DNA of 64,000 nucleotides from positions 496,001 to 560,000 of the forward strand of contig CAVXHV010000005.1 of assembly GCA_963761445.1 (NCBI GenBank), in the 5' to 3' direction. The notes under the pieces are model-generated. The model ran no database searches. It had not been told where the DNA came from and worked only from the letters and a program-made list of their open reading frames with translations. This DNA comes from CAVXHV01 sp963761445 (GTDB taxonomy: Bacteria > Planctomycetota > Planctomycetia > Isosphaerales > Isosphaeraceae). The position numbers and the translations under genes were made by a program. Below, one piece after another: positions 1 through 8,700 of the stretch; within the stretch, counting starts at the first letter, position 1; each line of letters opens with the position of its first letter.

Positions 1-232
1 ATGCAAGCGTGGCTGCCAACTTCTGGCCAACCAAGCCTGCCTTTCCCATGCCTGTAACAATCACACTGCCGGACGAGCGATAAATCAAATCAGCGGCCCG
101 GGCAAGTGTATCATCAAGACGGTCACGAACGCGCTCAATAGCCTCAGCCTCAATCCGCAGTACTTCGCGCGCAAATGCCAACCCCTCGACCTCGATTTCC
201 GAGGTCAATGATGCATCCGTTATCATCGCCAT
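1..232 (-). CDS. kdsD: Arabinose-5-phosphate isomerase (KpsF/GutQ/KdsD family), 5' part only
   Basis: Leftward gene that starts at the ATG at 232 and runs off the left edge, so only the first 77 codons are present. The reading includes REVLRIEAEAIERVRDRL followed by GSVIVTGMGKAGLVGQKLAA, which matches the N-terminal helix and the first SIS-domain strand and loop (VVVMGMGKSGHIGRKMAAT type) of sugar-phosphate isomerases. In this family the enzyme interconverts ribulose 5-phosphate and arabinose 5-phosphate for Kdo in the outer membrane. A good Shine-Dalgarno (GGGAGG) lies seven bases before the ATG, which fixes the start. The C-terminal CBS pair cannot be seen, so a GutQ-like or other SIS isomerase remains possible. 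Confidence 0.85.
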   Translation of the reverse strand, partial: MAMITDASLTSEIEVEGLAFAREVLRIEAEAIERVRDRLDDTLARAADLIYRSSGSVIVTGMGKAGLVGQKLAATLA

Positions 233-446
233 CGTGGGCCTCCCTGCCCTTTCGGCGCCACCCTTGTAACCAGCGATGCCGGCTAGCGGAGGAACCATAG
301 CCCAACCCTGTTTCCACGTCAACGCAGGCCAACTCGATTCACGAGTAGGCTTTTTCGACACTTTCCTTACTTAGATCGACCGACGAGATTGAGAAAGTTT
401 GGAGACTCTGGAGAAACAATCGGGGGTATTTTCTGCGCCCATCTCA
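233..446. other. Intergenic region between kdsD start and ABC permease stop
   Basis: No convincing gene. Short frames here are on the opposite strand of, or overlap, the flanking genes. It should carry the promoter of the leftward isomerase gene, but no clear -35/-10 pair was recognised. Confidence 0.4.
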
Positions 447-2417
447 TCAAGCAGTGCCGTCGATAATTTCACAGTGCTTGGTTGTCAGAATGGATTGTTC
501 CTTTTTGCGAAATGTAGGTGGATTGGGAGCCGTCGCACGGCGCGCACGACCAGCGACGATTTCGAACCGGTGGAGGACATGCCAGATCAGGAGGGCAGAA
601 AGTGCAGAGTAAGCGAGTATGCTCAGCACGCTGAAGAAGATTTGCCAGAAGAGACTGTTATCCATGGATAGAACTGACCAGGAACTAGGCCAGTGTGTAT
701 TGGAGAGATCCTCGAAGAAGTGAGAATCGAGGACCAGCTTGGAGGTCTCGTAAGGCGTGAACCCTGGCCAGAGTTGAGGAGCATATCCGAACTTCGAAAG
801 CATATTCAGCATGCCTTGGCCGAGCACGTTGATGAGCAACAGGCAGGCTAGGGTCAGGAACTGGGCTCGCCACGTGGAACGGAGTTGAAGCGAGATCCAG
901 AGCCCTAGCGCCGCGGCGCTCGAAGCATAGACTACCAATGCCAGAATCAGCAGAGGAATCGAGAGCAGGTTAATTGATCCCAGAGCGGCACCCAGGACGG
1001 CCAAGAAGATGATCACTCCAGCGAAGAGGTATCCTCTTCTCATGGCGCCGATCATCTTGGCGAACACGATTTCGCGGCCCGTCAGATCTGTTGCTGTCAA
1101 GCTTACCCAGGTGTCTTCTTCATGTTCCGATGTAAAGGCAGCAGCCGCAGCACCCGTCACTCCCAAGATGCCGATTATGTAGATCAGCGGCACAACCCCA
1201 CGAACGAACCACAGAAATGCGATGCGATGGCCCCACGCCAAGTACTGTCCTCTCGGGGCGCTGCTGCCATACTCCCATATTTCGTGGATTGCCAGGGAAG
1301 CAAGCCAGTGGGTGTTATAGGCAAGAAAACCTCCACCAATTAGCGTCAGTACCAATCCGACGAGTCGCGCAAACCCGCCGGGACGACCAGTGTAAAGCTC
1401 CTTCCAGAGCATAGGTCGTTCGCCCAACATGGGTCGGTGCCAAAGCCGACGACGTGAATGTCTGATCGGTGCAGGTAGAATCTGCTGAGTAAGTGGCCTT
1501 GCTGTATTCGCCGCCAGTTCGCGCTGAATACGCCTCTTCCTCCGGAAGAAACGAGTCCATTTCGCTCTGGATTCGCCTTCGGAACCCTGACGGCGAAAAA
1601 TCGGGCGCAATTGCAGTGCTGCGACAAGCGATAGGACAAACCCAAAGGCCGTTTGCAACCCTATCATCCAAACTATGGTCGCAACTTCCGATTTTGTGCC
1701 CATGCCCCGAGTCATGACAGTGGAAAAAAACAACTCACGGGCAACTTCGATAGGGCTACTGGCGCCAAGCCACTCGGAAAGCCAGTGAGCAGTCTCAGTA
1801 AACGCGGGCCAGACTGAGGTGGCTATGACGCTTCTCAAGACGAATGGAGAGAACAGCCAGAGGCACTCCAATCCAAAGGCGATAAAAAATGCCTCGCGGA
1901 CTCTCTTGGCGATTGTCGAAACCCAGATGGAAAGTGAAGCCAGGAACCAACCTGTGCTGAGGGTAGCTCCGACCGAAAGCAGAACTAGCCGCGGGTCAAT
2001 CCCCCCCATGAGTACTAGCAGACTCAAGACGGGTAAGCTGACACCAAGAAGAACAGCCACGTAGAGCATGCGTACCAAGAGCTTGCCGAGCACAATTTCT
2101 GCACTGGTCAACTGGCTTGCCATGAGATAGTGCAGAGTCTTGCGTTGCTTCTCATCTGCAATGACGCCGGCAACCAACGCCGGTGTGAGCAGCAGTACGA
2201 GGATCTCCTGACCGATCGTGATTGCACAGAACGTCGAGAAGGCAAACCACGGCACCATCTGGGTTGTCAGATCACCACCAGTCTCCGACGTCCAGACAGC
2301 GTGAACACCCCAGAGAATAACAAATAGAATTCCTGCGTAGAACGCCCGGATCAGATAGAAACGGCTGCGTCGAGCGGTGGCCATCAGCTCAAAGTTGAAA
2401 ACCGGACCGGGTAGCAT
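447..2417 (-). CDS. ABC-2 type transporter permease, two fused halves
   Basis: 656-residue integral membrane protein built from two related halves (about residues 1-285 and 345-625), each with roughly six hydrophobic segments. Each half carries the ABC-2 signature that follows the second membrane span: ADEKQRKTLHYLMASQLTS in the first and SEHEEDTWVSLTATDLTGRE in the second, both followed by I-V-x-x-K. A basic, Arg-rich cytoplasmic linker joins the halves around residues 285-335. By family, this is the membrane part of an ATP-driven exporter. No ATPase gene lies next to it in the window, so the partner must be encoded elsewhere. The substrate cannot be inferred. Confidence 0.85.
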   Translation of the reverse strand: MLPGPVFNFELMATARRSRFYLIRAFYAGILFVILWGVHAVWTSETGGDLTTQMVPWFAFSTFCAITIGQEILVLLLTPALVAGVIADEKQRKTLHYLMASQLTSAEIVLGKLLVRMLYVAVLLGVSLPVLSLLVLMGGIDPRLVLLSVGATLSTGWFLASLSIWVSTIAKRVREAFFIAFGLECLWLFSPFVLRSVIATSVWPAFTETAHWLSEWLGASSPIEVARELFFSTVMTRGMGTKSEVATIVWMIGLQTAFGFVLSLVAALQLRPIFRRQGSEGESRAKWTRFFRRKRRIQRELAANTARPLTQQILPAPIRHSRRRLWHRPMLGERPMLWKELYTGRPGGFARLVGLVLTLIGGGFLAYNTHWLASLAIHEIWEYGSSAPRGQYLAWGHRIAFLWFVRGVVPLIYIIGILGVTGAAAAAFTSEHEEDTWVSLTATDLTGREIVFAKMIGAMRRGYLFAGVIIFLAVLGAALGSINLLSIPLLILALVVYASSAAALGLWISLQLRSTWRAQFLTLACLLLINVLGQGMLNMLSKFGYAPQLWPGFTPYETSKLVLDSHFFEDLSNTHWPSSWSVLSMDNSLFWQIFFSVLSILAYSALSALLIWHVLHRFEIVAGRARRATAPNPPTFRKKEQSILTTKHCEIIDGTA

Positions 2418-2562
2418 CGATGAAACTCAAAGTCCTGGAAAAGCAGGCTCGTTCTTCAAGAGGGCAAAGTCTCTGACGAACGTCCAAGATACCCGGGGTG
2501 ATCCATTCGTGCAAACGAAGCAGGCTCGTCGCTCGGTTAACTGAGTCTTTTTACAAGCAGGA
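2418..2562. promoter_or_regulatory. Divergent intergenic region
   Basis: Separates the leftward ABC permease from the rightward methyltransferase-glycosyltransferase gene and so must hold both promoters. No specific sigma-factor or operator motif was recognised. Confidence 0.3.
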
Positions 2563-4320
2563 ATGCGCAGTCAGATTGGTTTCATGGCTATTTCAGACTA
2601 TTATAATCGCGTCAATGTGGATTTATTGCGGTTAATTCCACCGGATGCGGTTGTTGTACTCGAAGCTGGTTGTGGCACGGGCGCGCTGGCTGAGGCCTAT
2701 CGCCGGATTAACCCTCGTGTATCCTACATCGGCGTTGAAAAGTGCGCAGAAGTGGCTTGTACCGCACAGTCGAGCGGTCGGATCGACCGGGTGATTATCG
2801 GTGATCTGGAGGAAGTCGAGCCCCGGGAACTTGGCCTATCCGAAGAGCAACCAAGCGTAGACTGTTTGGTCTTCGGCGACGTGCTCGAGCATCTGGTTGA
2901 CCCCTGGACCGCACTGATGAGGCTCTCGCGTCTCGTCCGCAAAGGGGGGCAAATTCTCGCATGCATTCCCAACGTCCAGCACTATTCCGTGATCGTGAGC
3001 CTACTGCGTGGGCAGTGGGATTATCAAGACGAGGGACTCCTGGACCGGACTCACCTGCGATTCTTCACGCACTCGGGCGTCCAAAAACTCTTTGCCCAGG
3101 CAGGATTGCGAGTTTTCGATATTCAGCCACGGTGGTGGCCAGGGACTGAGCTCGATCGTTTCTACCAGGTAATGGCACCCGTGCTGACCACGCTTGCGAT
3201 TGACCCAACTTCGTTTCAGGTACAAACACGAGCTGTGCAGTACCTTGCCCGGGCGGTGCACACAGGCGAGTCATCCCCGCGCATGCTGATCTGGACACTC
3301 ATTGGCTCGGCGATCGCCAGTGAGGTACGCGTAAAAGAGCCGCTTCAGCTCCTGGCCACAATACCTGGACTTCGCATCCGTACTGGAAGTTCGCTTCAGT
3401 TTGACGACCTCAGGCAGACGTGGCCTGGCGAAGAGAAGGTTTTCATTCAACAGCGAGTCATTATTCCGCTGGCCGATCACGTGATACTCCAACGCGAGCT
3501 GCTTGCCAACGGTTACCTGATCGTGGCCGAGCTGGACGATGATCCTCGGCATTTTACCGAGATGGTGAAAACAAACTTTCTGGCACTACGAAGCTGCCAC
3601 TGCGTGCAAACCACAACCGAATTGCTGGCAGAAACCATTCGTGAGTTCAACCCCCACGTTGCCGTCTTTTCCAATCAGGTCGCTGTACTGCCACCGCAAC
3701 GGCTGCGCACTCGTACCGACTTTGCACCTATTCCATCGACTCTATTCTTTGGCGCCCTCAACCGCGAGGCCGACTGGGCGCCTGTGATGCCCTTGATCAA
3801 CGAGGTACTTGGCCGATGCGGAGACAAGGTGAGAGTCCAAGTTATTTACGACCGTGCGTTCTTCGATGCTCTGGCGACACCATACAAGCTCTTTGAACCG
3901 TTATGCTCTTATGAGCGATACCACGAGCTTCTGGACACCGCGAACATCGCTTTGCTGCCGCTTGAGCCAACGCGGTTTAACGAGCACAAGTCAGACCTCA
4001 AGTTTATCGAATGTGCTGCTCACTCGGTCGCATGCCTGGCCAGTCCTACGGTGTATGAGAATACCATCATCAACGGCAAGACCGGCTTGATTTATCACTC
4101 GGCCAGCGAGTTTATGTCGCTTCTGGAAGGATTGATCACAGAAACCGAGCTCACTCAGCAAATCGGTGGAGATGCACGCAGTTATGTTGCCGAGAACCGG
4201 CTGCTTGGAAGCCATTTCCGGAACCGGCATCATTGGTATCGTAACATGCTGCTTCGCAAGCAGGAGCTTGAGACTGAGCTTTATTCGCGGACACCGGAGT
4301 TAAGAAGAATCCTAGAATGA
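2563..4320 (+). CDS. SAM-dependent methyltransferase fused to a glycosyltransferase
   Basis: 585 residues. The N-terminal part (about 20-230) is a class I SAM methyltransferase: VVLEAGCGTGALAE is the SAM-binding loop, YIGVEKCAEVA follows, and DCLVFGDVLEHLVDPW is the post-motif typical of Methyltransf_11/23 proteins. The C-terminal part (about 260-560) looks like a glycosyltransferase acting on surface polysaccharide, with SERYHELLDTANIALLPLEP-like and EHKSDLKFIECAAHSVA segments seen in the nucleotide-sugar-binding half of GT4 and CgeB-like enzymes. Such fusions usually modify O-antigen or capsule-like glycans. A second in-frame ATG at 2584 (MAISDYYNRV) may be the true start; neither has a well-spaced ribosome-binding site. 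Substrate and exact reaction are unknown. Confidence 0.8.
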   Translation: MRSQIGFMAISDYYNRVNVDLLRLIPPDAVVVLEAGCGTGALAEAYRRINPRVSYIGVEKCAEVACTAQSSGRIDRVIIGDLEEVEPRELGLSEEQPSVDCLVFGDVLEHLVDPWTALMRLSRLVRKGGQILACIPNVQHYSVIVSLLRGQWDYQDEGLLDRTHLRFFTHSGVQKLFAQAGLRVFDIQPRWWPGTELDRFYQVMAPVLTTLAIDPTSFQVQTRAVQYLARAVHTGESSPRMLIWTLIGSAIASEVRVKEPLQLLATIPGLRIRTGSSLQFDDLRQTWPGEEKVFIQQRVIIPLADHVILQRELLANGYLIVAELDDDPRHFTEMVKTNFLALRSCHCVQTTTELLAETIREFNPHVAVFSNQVAVLPPQRLRTRTDFAPIPSTLFFGALNREADWAPVMPLINEVLGRCGDKVRVQVIYDRAFFDALATPYKLFEPLCSYERYHELLDTANIALLPLEPTRFNEHKSDLKFIECAAHSVACLASPTVYENTIINGKTGLIYHSASEFMSLLEGLITETELTQQIGGDARSYVAENRLLGSHFRNRHHWYRNMLLRKQELETELYSRTPELRRILE

Positions 4321-4399
4321 TTGAGATCGAACAAGTATTAACTATGAACGGAAGCAGAGGGTCAGGATTGGGCACGCCGGTCGTTGGAGCTGTCTGAGC

Positions 4400-4571
4400 T
4401 GAATGGGAGTCGGTGCAGTAGTGATTGTAAATTCGGGCGTTCGAGGGAATCACGATCTCGATGACGTTTCGGCTGACCAGCCGCTTCTGGGCGTCGGGCA
4501 CGTCCACACCACCTGCCACTACGCAAGTTTCAGACACGCTGAAGCCGCGCCCGAGCAGGAAGATCGTCGAA
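4400..4571 (-). pseudogene. Remnant of a paralogue of the 1,198-residue protein at 10 kb, C-terminal domain
   Basis: On the minus strand the sequence from about 4570 down to 4427 reads FLLGRGFSVSETCVVAGG, then VDVPDAQKRLVSRNVIEIVIP. This lines up residue for residue with the C-terminal domain of the large protein at 10032-13628 (FLIFGKNFSIQETSVVAGG, then VGILSREVMRVRLP). A TAG stop lies just upstream in frame and the similarity ends after the IPSNARIY segment, so it is an isolated fragment and not a working gene. It sits about 40 bases downstream of a short signal-peptide ORF (4606-4710), as if the middle of a gene had been deleted. Confidence 0.65.
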
Positions 4572-4605
4572 TTCTATCCCTCCTGAGGGTGTTCCCCGTA
4601 CCAGG

Positions 4606-4710
4606 CTAGTAGTGTGGAATATCGTCCGCGCAGATCGTGGCCGGTTGAAGGAACACCCCAGCCAGCATGAAGCCCACGCACACTTTGCGTAACAGATGCC
4701 AGCCAGCCAT
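4606..4710 (-). pseudogene. Signal-peptide remnant of the same decayed gene
   Basis: A 34-codon frame from the ATG at 4710 to TAG at 4606. It starts MAGWHLLRKVCVGFMLAG and continues VFLQPATICADDIPHY, a clean Sec signal peptide with nothing behind it. A purine-rich stretch (AGAGAGGGG) lies before the ATG. With the C-terminal remnant just downstream on the same strand, the simplest reading is one gene of the exported large-protein family whose central part has been lost. It could also be a real tiny secreted peptide, but nothing supports that. Confidence 0.5.
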
Positions 4711-5008
4711 GGCCGCCCCTCTCTTGAAACCCACGGTCGTAGTGAGGTGTTCGCTTCAAATAAACTGATCGTGGCAGTTGTTCGGATTCTGTGCTTTAAT
4801 TCGACAGATTCGTCCAACTCCCTTGATTCTGCGTGGTGCTCGGAGGCCGCAGGGTTTATCCGATTTATCAGTTCGGCGAATTCTCCGGCAGACCTCCAAA
4901 CATGTGATAGATTCTCTCCCAGGATGGATTGCTGAGTTCAAAGTCAGTTATGGAACGCTCCTGGGCAACGGAGTTCCGGCCCAGGGATCTCAGGGAGGCG
5001 ATCCGGAC
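4711..5008. other. Intergenic region before the 201-residue LEPR-XLL protein
   Basis: No supported gene. An open frame runs through it from 4778 in phase with the next gene, but that extension has no recognisable features and the downstream ATG at 5009 has the better ribosome-binding site. Confidence 0.45.
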
Positions 5009-5614
5009 ATGAAACGGAAGCATGGGTTCATACCATCAGCGCTTGACCAGCTCGAGGCCCGATTGGTGCTCAGCAGGACGACTGAGGGGCTATCGGTCGT
5101 CGTCAGCGGTCTTTCGCCTCACTTGAAGGTGCTCAATCGTGAGCAACAGGCGATGAGCGCTGAGATCCAGCAGGCGTTTGCGTCGTTCCAGAGCGACTAC
5201 GACCAGGCTCGAGCGACGTATTTTGCGTCGATCCAGAGCACGACAAGCCCAAGCGCGGCAACGACCAACGCTTTCGTCCTGTACACAACCCAGCGCGTTG
5301 CCCTGCTCGGGCAAGAGCTGGTGAATGTTTTCATCCAGTCGCCGCGAGGTACAGCGAAGGCCCAGAAATCGCCCTACGCACTCAAGTCGCTGGTCTCGAC
5401 GAAGATCATCGGGCCGCAGGGACAGCACCCCAAGGGCTCGCTGGTGGCTGCGCTCTTGGCCACCATCCCGCCGGCTGGTACGTCCACGCCGACATCGTCA
5501 CTTTACACATTGTCTCAGGACAACGCGATCGAGACCGCTCAGGTCGCGGTTTTGAACGGATTGAGCATCATCAAGAACGGGGCTTTCGGAATTCAAAAGG
5601 TCTCGCAGTACTAG
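5009..5614 (+). CDS. Small exported protein with an N-terminal LEPR-XLL-type motif
   Basis: 201 residues from the ATG at 5009, preceded by GGGAGG at a good distance. An in-frame extension to 4778 exists but looks untranslated. The N-terminus MKRKHGFIPSALDQLEARLVLS carries the basic stretch and the L-E-x-R-x-L-L/V-S motif found near the start of many very large planctomycete surface or extracellular proteins (LEPR-XLL domain). The rest is Ala/Ser/Thr/Gln-rich and mostly helical in character, with no enzyme motif. It lies 130 bases before another LEPR-XLL protein, the PKD-repeat gene, so both may be exported or sorted the same way. Function unknown. Confidence 0.7.
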   Translation: MKRKHGFIPSALDQLEARLVLSRTTEGLSVVVSGLSPHLKVLNREQQAMSAEIQQAFASFQSDYDQARATYFASIQSTTSPSAATTNAFVLYTTQRVALLGQELVNVFIQSPRGTAKAQKSPYALKSLVSTKIIGPQGQHPKGSLVAALLATIPPAGTSTPTSSLYTLSQDNAIETAQVAVLNGLSIIKNGAFGIQKVSQY

Positions 5615-5744
5615 AGCGATTCCCAGGGCCACGGTCACACTGATACCAACCGGGCCGAGCCAGCTTCGACGGACGTCCCCTTCGAGCTTGGCCGGAAGAG
5701 ATCTTACGCGCGCTTTGCTGGCAAGATCGAGAGGTATGACGATC

Positions 5745-8700
5745 ATGAGATCGCGAATCAAGAGAGCCCGGCGCTGGGGTCTGTTCGAACGCCTGGAATC
5801 CCGGCAGCTTCTTACGCTGGTGTTATCGCCCACGAACTTTACGGCGATTCAACAGGTTCCGTTCGATGGCGTGATCGCAACTCTTCTGGATACGAAGTTC
5901 AATGATTCACCGGGTAGCTTCAACAACCCACCGGGTTCCGTCTCGATTAACTGGGGTGATGGCACGCCCCCTGGTTCCGGCACGGTTGTCGGGCCGATAT
6001 TCCCCGGCGTCTTTGAGATCGATGCGTCTCATACCTACGCAACGTCTGGGTCGTTCACAACCCAGATCGCCGTGGCCAATCAGTCAGGTGACGACGCGAC
6101 AGGCAGTGGTACAGCGACTGTGGCCACTACCGCGCCGGAGCTCACCATCGTTGCCAATGCAATTACGGGGACTGCCGGCAACCTGATCAATCCGGTAGTC
6201 GCGAACTTTCTCGACCCCATTTCCACTGACACGGCAAGTGATTTCCAGGCATTGATCACCTGGGGCGACGGAAGCTCATCCATCGGCACCATTACCGGCA
6301 GCAATGGAGCATTCACCGTTGCTGGAACTCACGACTACAAGTCGGCCGGAATCTACGCGACCAATGTCACGGTCGTCGGCCTGAATAACGGGTTGAGCGG
6401 CGTTGCAATGGCGACCGCTGCCATTGGAACGTCCATGATTGCCACAACCGGTGTGACTCTCTCGATGACACCTGGTGTGGCACTGGCTCCCAATACGACA
6501 GTGGCTACCTTCACCGATTCGAACATGCCCGCTTCCGGCGATGTCACCGCAGTGATCAACTGGGGTGATGGACAGACAAGTACCGGGGTTGTGAGCGGAC
6601 CGAACGGCTCCGGTGTCTATTCCGTGACGGGGGAACACACTTATTCAGCCGTCGGCGCAAGTAATTCTTATGCCATCAGCGTCAAGATCGCTGACCCTGA
6701 TGGCGCGATGGCAACGGCCACGAGCACTGCCCTCTCAGCAGGGCTGATTAACGCGACCGGCACTAGTTTCACCGGCACGGCAGGCCAACTGCTCAGCAAT
6801 GTAACGGTCGCCAGCTTGAGCGATGCCAACCCCGATGCGACGGCTAGCAATATTTCGGCAGTCATCAACTGGGGTGACGGCCAGAGTAGTCCCGGCACGA
6901 TCAGCGCTGCTGGCTTGGCAGGCAATTTTAGCGTCATCGGCAGCCACACGTACGCCACGGCCGGTCCGTTTGCAGTCACGGTGACGATCACTGACCCGAG
7001 TGGCCAGACAGTCACTCTCACCAGTGCTGCCACAATTGCCGAAACGGCGATAGTTGCGACCGGCTTGACGTTTTCCACCACGCCTGGGCAGGCACTAACA
7101 AGTGTCCCGGTAGCCTACTTCACCGATCCCAACTCCAGCGCGAATAGTGGAAACATCACGGCCGTAATCGAGTGGGGCGATGGGCAGACGACGACAGGAA
7201 CGGTGAGTGGCCCCAATGCGGCTGGCGTCTATACAGTCTCAGGCACACACACGTATTCGGCCGTCGGTGGTGCCAGTTCGTACTCAGTGACTGTGAAAAT
7301 CGGCGACCCAGCCGGGGCCATGGCTCAAGCGACCAGCACGGCCTTGGTTGCCGGCTTCATCAATGCAACAGGGACCAGTTTCACAGGAACAGCCAGTGAG
7401 CTGCTTACCGGCGTGACCGTCGCTAACCTGACCGATTCCAATCCCAACGCCACTGCTAGCAAGATTCAGGCCGTGATCAACTGGGGCGATGGACAGACTA
7501 GCCCAGCGAGCATTAGTGGCTCCTCTGGTACGTTTGCAATCGCCGGGAGCCATGCGTACGCGACAGCAGGTTCATACTCGGTCAGCGTAACAATCACTGA
7601 CCCAAGCGGTCAGAGCGCCACGCTCACGAGCACTGCGACCGTCGCTGCAGGGGCCATCGTTGCCACAGGGAGGACACTCTCGACGTTCCCCGGCGTGGCG
7701 CTCACTGGTGTGCCGGTTGCCTACTTCACCGATGCCAATGCGAGCGCCAACAGCGGAACCATCACAGCCGTCGTTCACTGGGGCGACGGGCAGACGACAA
7801 CCGGAAATATAAGCGGGCCAGTTGGGGGTGTCTACACAGTTTCAGGCACCCATACATACTCGGCCTCAAACACAAACACGAGTTATTCGATCAGCGTGAC
7901 GATCGCAGATCCAACCGGCGCGATTGGCTCAGCGACCAGTACCGCTCTGGTTGTCCCCGAGTTCTTGAACGCCACGGGTACCAGCTTCACTGGCGCGGTT
8001 GGCCACCTGCTCAGCAACGTGACGGTAGCCAACTTCACCGACAACAATCCTGATGCCACAGCCAACAACATCGAGGCAGTGATCAACTGGAGTGATGGAG
8101 CGAGCAGCATTGGCACGATCACCGGGTCGGCCGGCACATTCTCGGTTACAGGGAGCCATGGGTACTCGACAGCAGGAGCATTTGCAGTCACAGTGACGAT
8201 CGCCGACCCGAGCGGTCAGATGACAAGAGTCACCAGCAACGCGAGCATTGCGCAATCGACCATTTTTGTGACGGGAACGACCTTCTCGACCACGCTCGGC
8301 GTACCGTTCTCCGGTGTTCCAGTTGCCTATTTCACTGATGCAAATCCGACTTCGATCGCCAACAGCGCCACCATTACCACCGTGATTAATTGGGGCGACG
8401 GGCAAACAAGTACAGGAACTGTGAGCGGCCCTGATGCGTCAGGCGTATATACCGTCACGGGCAGCCACACCTATTCCGCCCCCGGCGCGAGTAGTCAATA
8501 TTCGATTACTGTGACGGTTGCCGATCCGACCGGTGCCAAGGCCACCGTGACCAGCACGGCCTTGGCCGTGGCGGGATTCCTCAATGCAACGGGAACCAGC
8601 TTCACGGGCATTGTCGGCCAAACACTGACCAACGTGACGGTCGCCAAGTTGGTAGACATTAACCCTGACCCCGACGTCAATAGCACCACCATCATGGCAG

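Noticed and set aside
4151..4537. 128-codon leftward frame as an intact gene
   Set aside because: Only its first 40 or so residues match the C-terminal domain of the large exported protein; the rest runs antisense into the methyltransferase-glycosyltransferase gene, so it is treated as a remnant.
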